Source of the DNA: Deltaproteobacteria bacterium RIFCSPLOWO2_12_FULL_60_19
Lineage (GTDB): Bacteria; Desulfobacterota; Binatia; UBA9968
DNA: 37,270 nucleotides
Direction of reading: 5' to 3'
Assembly (NCBI GenBank): GCA_001798595.1
Contig: MGSS01000152.1
Span: 13,397-50,666 of the forward strand
Shown: in pieces, positions 13,815-21,707 of the stretch
How positions within the stretch are numbered: position 1 is the first letter of the stretch
How the letters are laid out: every line of letters starts with the position of its first letter
Notes under the pieces: generated by a model
Told to the model about the DNA's origin: nothing
Databases searched by the model: none
Seen by the model: the letters and a program-made list of their open reading frames with translations, nothing else
Translations under genes and position numbers: made by a program

Positions 13815-13843
13815 ATTCTCCTACAGCCTTCCAGCGGTGTCAA
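13815..13843 (-). promoter_or_regulatory. Promoter of the WYL regulator gene
   Basis: TTGACA (13843-13838), a 17-base spacer and GAGAAT (13820-13815). Transcription would start only a few bases before the ATG at 13801, which excludes the upstream TTG at 13843 as a start codon. Confidence 0.5.
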
Positions 13844-13909
13844 ACTACTCTATGCCGGTAATTTGGCAGGAAAAATGAACTCTGGGGAACGAGAGAAGGC
13901 GAAGGGAGT

Positions 13910-16204
13910 CTATTTTCTCTTAGCCTGCAAGGCGCGCCAGACTTTTTCGGGAGTGATCGGCAGATCGTAGAAACGGATGCCGATCGTATTCGCGATCGCG
14001 CCGCTGATGGCGGAGGCGACCGGCAGCAGGCCGCCCTCGCCCATGCCCTTGGCGCCGAACGGCCCGGGGCCGTTCCCGTTCTCGATCAGCGTTGAAGCGA
14101 ACTCCTCCGGCAGGTCGCCGAATTTAGGCACGCGGTAGTCCACGAGATTCGGATTCAACAACTGCCCGTCCTCGTAAACCATCTCCTCGAACAGCGTATG
14201 GCCGAGGCCGAAGACGACGCCGCCCTCGTCCTGCCCTTCGCACTGGAGCGGGTTGATCGCCTTGCCGACGTCCGCCACGGAGACGTACTTGCGAAGCTGA
14301 ATCGCGCCGGTCTCGCGATCCACTTCGACCTCCGCGCCGCCCCAACCCACTTCCCAAAAAGTCGTCGTCGCGCCCAACGCGGCTTTCTTCGTCCTGATGT
14401 CGCGGTAGATTCCTCTGCCGATGATCTCTCCGGCTTTGCTGCCGAAATATTCCGTGATGACGCCGCCGTAAGCGAGCGACTTTCCGCGCCCGGCGTGAAC
14501 CTTGCCGTCTTTCAACTTTAACTCCCTGATTTTGCAGCCGAGCGCCCCGGCCGCGGCTTCGAACAGTTGTTTCTTGGCGTCCTGCGCCGCGCGCTGCACC
14601 GCCAGCCCCATGACCGTCATCGAGCTGCTGGCGCTCGTCGAGACATCGTAGGGCGTTACATCCGTATCGAGCTGAGCCACGGAAATCCGCTCCAGGCCCA
14701 GGGACAACTCTTCGGCCACCACCTGGCTGAGCGCCGTCTTCGATCCTTGACCGACCTCAACCGTGCCGGTCAAAAGAATGACGCTCCCGTCGGAAGACAT
14801 CCTCACCGTGGCGCCCGCGATCTTGAACGTGCCGCCGGCATCCTTGAGACAGACACTCAAGCCCTTTCCGGCGCCGGGCTTCGAGCGGCCTGTCCAATTC
14901 AACGCCTTGGCGACCTTGACCAACCCTTCTTTTAAGTCGCAATCGACCGGCGTGTCGCCCGGCGTGTATGGCTCCCCTTTTTTGAGCAAGTTTTTGAGAC
15001 GAAACTCCACAGCGTCGATCCCGAGCCGCTCGGCGATGAGATCGGTATGCGATTCGTAGGCCCACGCCACCTGCACCGAGCCGAAGCCGCGGAACGCGCC
15101 CGCTGGAACGGTATTAGTGTAAACGCAGTAGGCGTCGATCTTCGCGTCGGGGATTCGATAGGGACCGAGCGCGCGGTATCCGGCCTTCTGCGTCACCCGC
15201 GGCCCCGCGTCGGCGTACGCGCCGGTGTTCATGTAGATCTCGCACTCGCGCGCGAGCAGACGGCCGTCTTTGGTCAGGCCGCTCTTTATCCGCACGCGCG
15301 CCGAATGGCGGGTGACGGTTTTGAAGCTCTCGCCGACGCCCATGACGAGCTTCACCGCACGGCGCGCCTTCCACGAGAGCGCCGCGGCGATCGGCTCCGC
15401 CTTGACGTAGAGCTTGCCGCCGTAGCCGCCGCCGACGTAGGGCACGACGATCCGCACGTGGCTCAGCGGGAGATTGAATATCCCGGCGAGCTGGTCGCGC
15501 AGGCCGAAGGGGTCCTGACAGGAGCTCCAGACCGTCAAATGGTCCTGGTCGAAATTTGCGATCATCGTGTGCGGCTCGAGCGAGTAGTGCTGGACTTTCG
15601 GAAAGCGGAAGACATCTTCGAAAACATAGGCCGACTTTGCAAACGCCGTCCCGACATCACCCCGACTATAACCGAAGTGCGAGCAGATATTCGTCCCCTT
15701 GAATTTGTCCGGCGCGCCGTAGCTTGAGCCGCGCAGTTCCGCCTTGCCGAACCATTGCTCGTGGACGAGCGGCGCCCCTTCGGCAATCCCCTCTTCGATG
15801 CTCGTGATCGCGGGGAGATCTTCGTACTCGACGTCGATCAGGCTCAGCGCCTCCTCCGCGGTCATCTCATCCATCGCAAGCACGGCGGCGACGGGATCGC
15901 CCGCGTACCGGACTTTATCCGTCGCGACGATCGACTGATCCTTGTGGATTGCGCCGTAGCGAGAGTTGATCCCTTTGAAGTCGTCGCGCGTGAGGACCGA
16001 AAAAACTCCCGGCAGGCTTTCCGCCTTGCGCGCGTCGATCCGCGCGAGCCTGGCGTGCGGCACCGGGCTGCGAAGAACTTTCGCAAAGCCCATCCCCGGC
16101 AGCGTGACGTCACCGGTATAAATCGCCTTGCCCGTGACCTTCTCGACTCCATCGAGACGCGCGAGTGAAGTGCCGACGATTTTGAGATCGTGGTTTCGTT
16201 TCAT
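13910..16204 (-). CDS. Xanthine dehydrogenase-family molybdenum-binding large subunit
   Basis: 764 residues, the length of a free-standing molybdopterin subunit (as in 4-hydroxybenzoyl-CoA reductase or CO/aldehyde dehydrogenases). Seen: LARLDGVEKVTGKAIYTGD at the N-terminus, SCQDPFGLRDQLA, PYVGGGYGGK, PAGAFRGFGSVQ, VEVGQGSKTALSQVVAEEL, and the C-terminal GAKGMGEGGLLP carrying the catalytic-type Glu. The enzyme would hydroxylate or dehydrogenate an aromatic ring, aldehyde or acyl group. The usual [2Fe-2S] and FAD subunits are not adjacent, so it must borrow them or has lost them. The ATG at 16204 lacks a clear RBS. It follows the zinc-ribbon gene on the same strand by 118 bases, which hold a stuttered palindrome. 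Confidence 0.92.
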   Translation of the reverse strand: MKRNHDLKIVGTSLARLDGVEKVTGKAIYTGDVTLPGMGFAKVLRSPVPHARLARIDARKAESLPGVFSVLTRDDFKGINSRYGAIHKDQSIVATDKVRYAGDPVAAVLAMDEMTAEEALSLIDVEYEDLPAITSIEEGIAEGAPLVHEQWFGKAELRGSSYGAPDKFKGTNICSHFGYSRGDVGTAFAKSAYVFEDVFRFPKVQHYSLEPHTMIANFDQDHLTVWSSCQDPFGLRDQLAGIFNLPLSHVRIVVPYVGGGYGGKLYVKAEPIAAALSWKARRAVKLVMGVGESFKTVTRHSARVRIKSGLTKDGRLLARECEIYMNTGAYADAGPRVTQKAGYRALGPYRIPDAKIDAYCVYTNTVPAGAFRGFGSVQVAWAYESHTDLIAERLGIDAVEFRLKNLLKKGEPYTPGDTPVDCDLKEGLVKVAKALNWTGRSKPGAGKGLSVCLKDAGGTFKIAGATVRMSSDGSVILLTGTVEVGQGSKTALSQVVAEELSLGLERISVAQLDTDVTPYDVSTSASSSMTVMGLAVQRAAQDAKKQLFEAAAGALGCKIRELKLKDGKVHAGRGKSLAYGGVITEYFGSKAGEIIGRGIYRDIRTKKAALGATTTFWEVGWGGAEVEVDRETGAIQLRKYVSVADVGKAINPLQCEGQDEGGVVFGLGHTLFEEMVYEDGQLLNPNLVDYRVPKFGDLPEEFASTLIENGNGPGPFGAKGMGEGGLLPVASAISGAIANTIGIRFYDLPITPEKVWRALQAKRK

Positions 16205-16239
16205 TTTATTGACCAGGGAAACGGCGCTGCTTTTGCGAT

Positions 16240-16322
16240 CAGTACTAGCCGTGCTCGTGAGGCGTGCTCGTGGAAAAAGCAATCAACCTTCCTGACGAGC
16301 ACGAAACACGAACACGATCACG
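16240..16322. repeat. Stuttered-word element (CGTGCTCGTG / ACGAACACGA)
   Basis: CGTGCTCGTGAGGCGTGCTC on the left is answered by GACGAGCACGAAACACGAAC on the right, an imperfect palindrome. It uses the same words as 5704-5796. Confidence 0.6.
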
Positions 16323-16469
16323 TCATTTGCGAATTTTCGGGCTTTCCTTTTCCGGAAAATACAGATCGCAGTAGGGACAATGGAAATCCATGCCGGAGTT
16401 GAGCATGTGCGGATGCGCGACAAACATCTTGTTGCATTTCGGGCACGTCACTTCGATGGTCTGACCCAT
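16323..16469 (-). CDS. 48-residue zinc-ribbon protein
   Basis: Minus-strand ATG at 16469, with GGAG five bases upstream; stop TGA at 16325-16323. The peptide starts MGQTIEVTCPKCNKMFVAHP and later has DFHCPYCDLYFPEK. Two CxxC pairs 22 residues apart form a rubredoxin/zinc-ribbon knuckle. It lies between the UbiD decarboxylase and the molybdenum hydroxylase on the same strand. It is too short for many gene finders. It may be a metal- or nucleic-acid-binding accessory protein, or an electron-transfer partner if iron is bound; the function is not determinable. Confidence 0.75.
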   Translation of the reverse strand: MGQTIEVTCPKCNKMFVAHPHMLNSGMDFHCPYCDLYFPEKESPKIRK

Positions 16470-16475
16470 TGTCTA

Positions 16476-16583
16476 CTCCATTTTCGATTTTAGATTTTGG
16501 ATTTTAGATTAATCGGAAATTGGTAATCAAGCGGTTTTAGCTTCTGGATTCAATCGAAAATCGGAAATCGGCAATCTAAAATT
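16476..16583. repeat. AT-rich stuttered element (GATTTTAGATTTTGG)
   Basis: GATTTTAGATTTTGG words on the left are answered by AATCGGAAATCGGCAATC and TAAAATTG on the right, forming an AT-rich imperfect palindrome that begins right after the UbiD stop codon. It contrasts strongly with the GC-rich surroundings. Confidence 0.6.
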
Positions 16584-16584
16584 G

Positions 16585-18030
16585 TTAGGCCCAGTACGTC
16601 GTCCGGTCCATGGGAATGTGCTGCAAGACCTCGCCGGGGATAAAATCCTCCAGCTTGATCCGCGCCAGCGCGTCGTCGGGGCACTTCGACACGGGCGAGA
16701 ACGGGCGGTCCAACGGCCGGGTGGCGTCGATGATCATCCCCGAAGTTTTGATCTCGTCGAGCAGCGACGGGTCGAGATAGTTGCCGCGAAAGAGCGGCTT
16801 TAGGATCGAAACCTGCGCGTGCGGCTGCACTCGCGTCGCCAGCGCCCAGAGGATCTCCGTGGGATTGAAAACGTCGATGTCGTCGTCGAACACGAAAACG
16901 TTCTTCGTGTGGTCGAAGCTCAGCGCCGCGGCCGCCGCCCGTCCGGGATCGCCCTCCGACATCTTCTTCATCGAAATAAAAATATTGTACTGCGCGTGGC
17001 GCCCGAATTTGCACACCGCCGTCACGCCGGGGATCGCCTCGCGGATTCTTCTGAGATACGCCCCCTCGCGCGGCAAATCCATCCACGGCTTGTCCCCTTC
17101 CGGCGTGATCACCGACTGGTACATCGCTCCCTTGCGATAGTTGATCGCGCGCACTTCGTAACGGGCGCAGCTGGTGTAGCGCTGGGGGCCTAAATAGCCG
17201 GGCGCTTCGCCGAACGGCCCCTCGACCACGCGCCCGCCGGGAATCAGCGCGCCTTCGATGACGATCTCCGCGTCGGCGGGAATCAGCAGATCGTCGCTCC
17301 AGGTCTCCGACGGCGTGAGACGCAGAGGCTCGCGGAGATAGCCGCCGATGACTTCATACTCGCTGACGTCGAACGGCCCGGTGTAACAGGCGCCCATATG
17401 ATAGGCCGGATGGTGGCCCAACACCGTCGCAACCGGGCATTCCTGCTTGTTGTCTTCGTAGTCGCGGTAGATCCGCCACAGGTGGCGCGGCGAGGCATAG
17501 CAGGCGGTCGTGTTCTTCGACTTGACCTCCATGCGATGATACGACGTGTTGTAGATGCCGCTCTTGCGGTCCTTCGTGATCGTCGAGAGCGTGATGTAGG
17601 GTCCTCCGTCCATCTCGTGATGGCGCATGATCGGCAGTTGAAAGAGATCGACCTCTCCCCCCTTCTTCACGATCTCCTTCACCGGCGCGTCCTTCTTCTC
17701 CACGATCACCGGCGGAACTCGCTGCCCTTCCAGCTTGAGGCAGGCCTCGGCCATCTGGCTGCGGTTCATCTCTTTCGGCAGGCCGAGCGCGATTTGAACC
17801 TTGCGCTGAGAGATCTCGCAATTCATGACCAGCTTCACGTCGCTGACTTTGCCGTGGAGGTTCAGCGGCCGGTCGAAGACGATAATGGGAAATTTTTTTA
17901 GCGCGCCCAGGTGCTTGATGATCGCGGTCACGTCGTAGTGCGCCGGGTCCACCTGCTTCGCGATATGGATGATCTCGCTCGGAATCTCCCTGCGGCAGTC
18001 TTCCAGAAATGTTCTTAGACTCTTCGGCAT
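16585..18030 (-). CDS. UbiD-family prenylated-FMN decarboxylase
   Basis: 481 residues, normal for UbiD. Visible landmarks are YNTSYHRMEV (residues 160-169, the prFMN/metal-binding Asn-Arg region), RHLWRIYRDYED, and VVEGPFGEAPGYLG with the catalytic Glu pair (Glu270 and Glu275). C-terminally FDDDIDVFNPTEILWAL is typical. These enzymes use prenylated FMN, made by a UbiX enzyme not found in this window, to decarboxylate or carboxylate aromatic or alpha,beta-unsaturated acids. The ATG at 18030 follows AGGGGG. The gene starts 10 bases after the stop of an amidohydrolase gene, so the two are co-transcribed. It is probably a catabolic (de)carboxylase rather than a ubiquinone enzyme (inference from neighbours). 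Confidence 0.93.
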   Translation of the reverse strand: MPKSLRTFLEDCRREIPSEIIHIAKQVDPAHYDVTAIIKHLGALKKFPIIVFDRPLNLHGKVSDVKLVMNCEISQRKVQIALGLPKEMNRSQMAEACLKLEGQRVPPVIVEKKDAPVKEIVKKGGEVDLFQLPIMRHHEMDGGPYITLSTITKDRKSGIYNTSYHRMEVKSKNTTACYASPRHLWRIYRDYEDNKQECPVATVLGHHPAYHMGACYTGPFDVSEYEVIGGYLREPLRLTPSETWSDDLLIPADAEIVIEGALIPGGRVVEGPFGEAPGYLGPQRYTSCARYEVRAINYRKGAMYQSVITPEGDKPWMDLPREGAYLRRIREAIPGVTAVCKFGRHAQYNIFISMKKMSEGDPGRAAAAALSFDHTKNVFVFDDDIDVFNPTEILWALATRVQPHAQVSILKPLFRGNYLDPSLLDEIKTSGMIIDATRPLDRPFSPVSKCPDDALARIKLEDFIPGEVLQHIPMDRTTYWA

Positions 18031-18040
18031 TCCGTTCCCC

Positions 18041-19135
18041 CTACAGATTCAACAGCCGCGCGGCGTTTTCCCCAAGGATTTTGTCTTTCTGCTTCGCCGT
18101 GAGATCCTTGCGCTCCCGGATACTGGACACCGTGTGCGGATACTCGGAGTCGAAGTGCGGGTAGTCCGTCGCCATCAGGATGTGGTCCTCTCCGACTTCT
18201 TCGATCGGGCGCGTCAAATCCTTCTCGTCCGCTTCGCAGGTGAAGTAGCAGTTGCGCTTGACGTATTCCGACGGGGGCATCTTGATCCCGCCCGTCAGTT
18301 GGGAGAAATCCTTGGCCCATTCGTAGTCGTCGTCCATCCTGTGCATCCAGTAGAGCGGGAACTCCGCGCTGCACTCGAAAAAGGCGACCTTCAGCTTGGG
18401 AAATTTCTCGAAGACGCCGCCCAGGACCAACGCTATGAGGGCGGGGGTGCAGTTCATCGGCCGTCCCAAAACGTGGGTCTTGAAAAAGTTATCGAAGCGG
18501 TCGACCAGATCGCCGTTGCTGTTGGGGTGGCAGAAGAGCGGAACGTTCAGCTCCTGCGCCGCCTCATAGTAAGGATAGTAGGCCGGATCGTCCAGGTTGC
18601 GAGTGCCGCAGTAAGGAACCAGGTGGCCGACCTTGAAGCCGAGTTCCTTCACGCAACGCCTGAGCTCGTCCGCCATCGCGTCCGGGCAACCGCCGGGCGC
18701 CATCGCTACCGGCCAGAAGATGTCCTCGTAGCCCTTGACCAGCTTCGCCACCCAGTTGTTGTACCCCCGTGCGAGCGCCAGGCCCAACCGCCCGATGTTT
18801 TGCGTCGCGATGCTGATCCCCGTCGGAAAGATAATCTGCTTGTCGACGCCTTCTTTCTTGATACCCTCGCGGCGAAACTGCATGTCGTAGCCCGCTTGCT
18901 GACGGTCGGCGATATCTCCCCCGCGCCACCTGACCTCGGGGTCGTAGATATAAGGATGGGCGTGCGCCGCGCGCCCCTGCGGGCTGATGGGATCGAGCGA
19001 GTGAATGAATTTAGTCTTGTGGCCGCGCTCGCCGCCCACTCTCACCGGCGTCAGCCTGGCATAAGGCCCGTCGAGCTTGTAGATCTCATCCAGAAAGTAA
19101 CCTTCGCGCAGGTGCGAGTCCAGGTCGATAATCAT
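18041..19135 (-). CDS. Amidohydrolase-family (COG2159-type) metal-dependent hydrolase or decarboxylase
   Basis: 364 residues from the ATG at 19135, which has GAGGAGGG eight bases upstream; the open frame to 19768 is not coding there. It is a TIM-barrel enzyme of the amidohydrolase-2/ACMS-decarboxylase branch. Seen: MIIDLDSH (the D-x-D-x-H replacement of the usual metal-binding D-x-H-x-H), VPLFCHPNS (metal His), FECSAEFPLYWMHRMD, and MATDYPHFDSEYP with the catalytic Asp. Members decarboxylate or hydrolyse aromatic-derived acids. It sits between another amidohydrolase (32 bases upstream) and UbiD (10 bases downstream), forming one transcription unit. Confidence 0.9.
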   Translation of the reverse strand: MIIDLDSHLREGYFLDEIYKLDGPYARLTPVRVGGERGHKTKFIHSLDPISPQGRAAHAHPYIYDPEVRWRGGDIADRQQAGYDMQFRREGIKKEGVDKQIIFPTGISIATQNIGRLGLALARGYNNWVAKLVKGYEDIFWPVAMAPGGCPDAMADELRRCVKELGFKVGHLVPYCGTRNLDDPAYYPYYEAAQELNVPLFCHPNSNGDLVDRFDNFFKTHVLGRPMNCTPALIALVLGGVFEKFPKLKVAFFECSAEFPLYWMHRMDDDYEWAKDFSQLTGGIKMPPSEYVKRNCYFTCEADEKDLTRPIEEVGEDHILMATDYPHFDSEYPHTVSSIRERKDLTAKQKDKILGENAARLLNL

Positions 19136-19167
19136 CTTTCCGTCCCTCCTCTGTGAACTTGTGAATA

Positions 19168-20271
19168 TTATGCCATCCCGAACAGCCGCATCGCATTGCC
19201 GCCGAGAATGTTTTCCTTGTCCTCTTCCGACAGCCGCCCCATCTCCTTGATCGGCCTCACCGTCCTGGGCCAGGTCGAGACGGCGTCGCCGTGGTCGAAG
19301 TCGCTGCCGACGATAATGTTGTGATTCGGCCAGAACTTCACGATCTCCGGCAGGTAGTCCTCCCACGAAACCGCGGCGATGTAGAACTGGCTGAAATATT
19401 CGCTCGGCGCTTTTTTCGGCCAGGAGCGTTCCTTCAAAAATGCGCTCTGGGCCGCCGAGACTCTCGTGGCCTGTTTGGGGATGTGATGGTCGAGCGTCCG
19501 CATCAGCCACGGCACCCAGCCGATCCCGCCTTCGAAGAAAGCAAGGCGGAGATCGGGAAAACGATCGAGCACGCCGCTGAATATCAGGCGCGAAGCGGTG
19601 ACCATGTAGGTGAGCGGGAAACCCAGCGCCGTCGGAAACAGCGGGAAGCCCTGGTAGCGTTCCGCGCCGATCAACCAGGGATGGCTGTGCTGCGCGTCGA
19701 AGACGCGCGCGCCGGGATGAACGAGGATCGCCACGTCGAGCTTGCAGACCTCCTCGTAAAACGGCCACAAGACCTCGTTGTCGAGGTCGCCGTCGGCATA
19801 GCCGCCCATCAGCTTGACCGCTTTAAGACCGAGATCCTTGACGGCGCGCCTGAGTTCCCTCACCGCTTCAGCCACGTCGGGCAGGTAGACCCAGGCGACG
19901 CCGATGAATTCCCGCTTGCCTGCGATGTCCTCCGCCACCGTATCGTTGTACGCCCGCGCGAGTTGCCGCCCGAGCTCCGGGTCGAGCTCGTAGATCAGCT
20001 GGCGGTTATCGGGAATCAACACCTGAACATCGAAGCCGTCTTTTTTCATGTACTCGCGGCGAATGTCGAGATTCCAACGGCCCTCTTTGAAGGAATGCAC
20101 CAGTTGGCCGTCCCGGTAGTACGACGCCACGGCCCCCGGGACCGGCTCGCCGTAGCGCATCCAGGTGCCCGGATCCTTAACGACCTTCAAATAGCCCCTG
20201 CCGGGATGCTTTACTCGATCGAGAAAGCGCAGCGGCCAGTAATGCGTATCGCCGTCGATGTACATGGTCAT
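19168..20271 (-). CDS. Amidohydrolase-family (COG2159-type) protein
   Basis: 367 residues. The ATG at 20271 is preferred over 20277 because GGAGG sits right against the first ATG but seven bases from the second. Seen: MYIDGDTHYWPLRF (D-x-D-x-H), VAILVHPGAR (metal His), AFFEGGIGWVPWLMRTLDHH, and IVGSDFDHGD with the catalytic Asp. It is a paralogue of the next gene downstream with similar length and signatures, and the two likely act on related substrates or form a pair. It is the first gene of the amidohydrolase-amidohydrolase-UbiD unit, with an inverted-repeat element upstream. Cytoplasmic; substrate unknown. Confidence 0.9.
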   Translation of the reverse strand: MTMYIDGDTHYWPLRFLDRVKHPGRGYLKVVKDPGTWMRYGEPVPGAVASYYRDGQLVHSFKEGRWNLDIRREYMKKDGFDVQVLIPDNRQLIYELDPELGRQLARAYNDTVAEDIAGKREFIGVAWVYLPDVAEAVRELRRAVKDLGLKAVKLMGGYADGDLDNEVLWPFYEEVCKLDVAILVHPGARVFDAQHSHPWLIGAERYQGFPLFPTALGFPLTYMVTASRLIFSGVLDRFPDLRLAFFEGGIGWVPWLMRTLDHHIPKQATRVSAAQSAFLKERSWPKKAPSEYFSQFYIAAVSWEDYLPEIVKFWPNHNIIVGSDFDHGDAVSTWPRTVRPIKEMGRLSEEDKENILGGNAMRLFGMA

Positions 20272-20291
20272 CGACATTCCTCCAAATGCGA

Positions 20292-20606
20292 GGCCTCACG
20301 GCGCGAGTCTTCGGGCCGCGGCCAAGCCCTTCGGGATCTCAAATTTCAAATCTCAAATCTGAGATATGAAATCTGCTATCTGAGATTCCGAGCATCGCGA
20401 GGACTTGGCCCTCTCCCTCGCGCCCATCGGCCTCGCGGGGAGCGTCGTCGCCCGTTCGAGGAGCCTGCGCATCCGATACTGCCGATGGGACTAAACAGCT
20501 ACTTATTGCGCAGGCTCGGAGAGCGGGTGGCGGCGCTCATCGTCAAGCGTAAACGACAATGAGCATCCGCGCCGTGAGGCCGCGCTTTCGGAAGCCTCAC
20601 GGCTAC
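20292..20606. repeat. Nested inverted-repeat element upstream of the amidohydrolases
   Basis: Outer perfect 14-bp arms GGCCTCACGGCGCG (20292-20305) and complement (20568-20581), inner perfect 11-bp arms GAGCCTGCGCA (20461-20471) and complement (20507-20517), plus GGAAG/CTTCC around 20590-20610. This resembles the architecture of the element at 7508-7817, with different sequence. It holds the stutter at 20334-20388. The gap 20278-20738 has no convincing gene; a short minus-strand frame near 20620-20715 ending in ...QATYSGK resembles the tail of a binding protein. Confidence 0.55.
20334..20388. repeat. AT-rich stutter (AAATCTCAAATCTGAGAT)
   Basis: Words CAAATTTC, CAAATCTC, AAATCTGAG, ATGAAATCTG and ATCTGAGATT follow one another, with internal palindromes. 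It is an AT-rich island in GC-rich DNA. Confidence 0.6.
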
Positions 20607-20738
20607 TTCCCGCTGTATGTGGCCTGAAGCCCGTCGATGGCGCCGCTCTCGTCGAGCCGCCGCAATATCCGCGCGAATATTAGGTGCTTCAGGGGTTAAC
20701 TCCCGATACGGCCCCGCGCCACATCCTCCGCCGAACGA

Positions 20739-21689
20739 TCACTTTCCCCCGATCGCCTGGATGAACGACCGGTCGATCAGCTCGTCCAGGGAGATCTTGC
20801 GCTTGATCCTTGCGTTTTCGAACTCCTGCTCGATGACCACGGGGATCGGCTTCTCGGCGATCTTGCCGTTCACGGGAAACGAGTCGCGGTACTCGTCGTA
20901 GCCCGCGGGCGCATAAGCAGGGTCCATCCTCACGTACTTTCGAATCGCCCTGACGGCGTCTTCCTTGCTCTCGTGCGTATGGCGAACGGCGCGCTGATAC
21001 GCGCGCAGGAACCTCGTGACCTGGTCTTTTTGCTTGGCCAGCCATGATTCGCGCGCCGCAAAAGTTTCATACGGCCATTCCGGGAAAACTTCTTTCAGAT
21101 CGAACAGTTTGTTGTAGCCCTTGGATTTGGCGATCTCGGTCACCGGAAACCAGACGATGCTCGCATCAACGCCGCCGGCCTCAAGCGCGGCGAAGCGCGC
21201 GGGCGTGCTCCCGATCTGAAGGATTGTCACGTCCTTCGGATTGATGCCGAAGTGCCGCACGGTGGCGCGCGTGAGAAAGTCCGTAAGCGAGCCGAACCGG
21301 CTGATGGCGAACTTCTTCCCCTTGGCGTCCTTCATCGACTTGAAGCCCGGCTGGGAGTAGAGTTGAAACGGCATGAGATTGCAGATGCCCCAAAAATTCT
21401 TCACATCCACGATGCCGCTCGCCCGGCCGCCGATCGTCTCGACGAAGGCGCTGCCCATGATCTGCACGTCGCCGCCGGCCAGGGCCTGGAGATTGGTCGA
21501 GCCGGCGTTGAACATGACGGGAACGATCTCCAGCCCTTCGTCCTTAAAAAAGCCCTTCTCCTGAGCCACGTAGAACGGCAAAAAGGCGATGTTCACGGAC
21601 GACAAGCCCACGACGATTTTTCCCTGCGCGAACGCCGAAGACGCGCCAAGAAGCAAGAAAAACATCAACAAGCCTGTTAAGCGTCGCAT
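20739..21689 (-). CDS. NMT1/SsuA-type ABC transporter substrate-binding protein
   Basis: 316 residues with a signal peptide (residues 1-21, cut after SSAFA). Mature sequence: KIVVGLSSVNIAFLPFYVAQ, EKGFFKDEGLEIV, ALAGGDVQIM and AISRFGSLTDFLTR, typical of the NMT1/THI5-like family that binds taurine, nitrate, pyrimidine precursors or aromatic acids. GGAGG lies seven bases before the ATG. It follows the M19 dipeptidase gene by 18 bases and is probably co-transcribed with it. No permease or ATPase of this family is adjacent. The ligand is not predictable; the aromatic-type catabolic genes downstream are suggestive only. Confidence 0.9.
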   Translation of the reverse strand: MRRLTGLLMFFLLLGASSAFAQGKIVVGLSSVNIAFLPFYVAQEKGFFKDEGLEIVPVMFNAGSTNLQALAGGDVQIMGSAFVETIGGRASGIVDVKNFWGICNLMPFQLYSQPGFKSMKDAKGKKFAISRFGSLTDFLTRATVRHFGINPKDVTILQIGSTPARFAALEAGGVDASIVWFPVTEIAKSKGYNKLFDLKEVFPEWPYETFAARESWLAKQKDQVTRFLRAYQRAVRHTHESKEDAVRAIRKYVRMDPAYAPAGYDEYRDSFPVNGKIAEKPIPVVIEQEFENARIKRKISLDELIDRSFIQAIGGK

Positions 21690-21707
21690 AAATTTTCCTC
21701 CAATTCT

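Noticed and set aside
19291-20562. Long plus-strand open frame antisense to the amidohydrolase gene
   Set aside because: It is the shadow of a high-GC gene; composition is Arg/Pro-rich without family signatures, while the minus strand has clear motifs. The same applies to the long antisense frames at 1923-2978, 17969-19156 and 31773-33038.
20620-20715. Short minus-strand frame resembling the tail of a binding protein (ending QATYSGK)
   Set aside because: About 30 residues without a start and directly inside a repeat-rich gap; too short to call a pseudogene.
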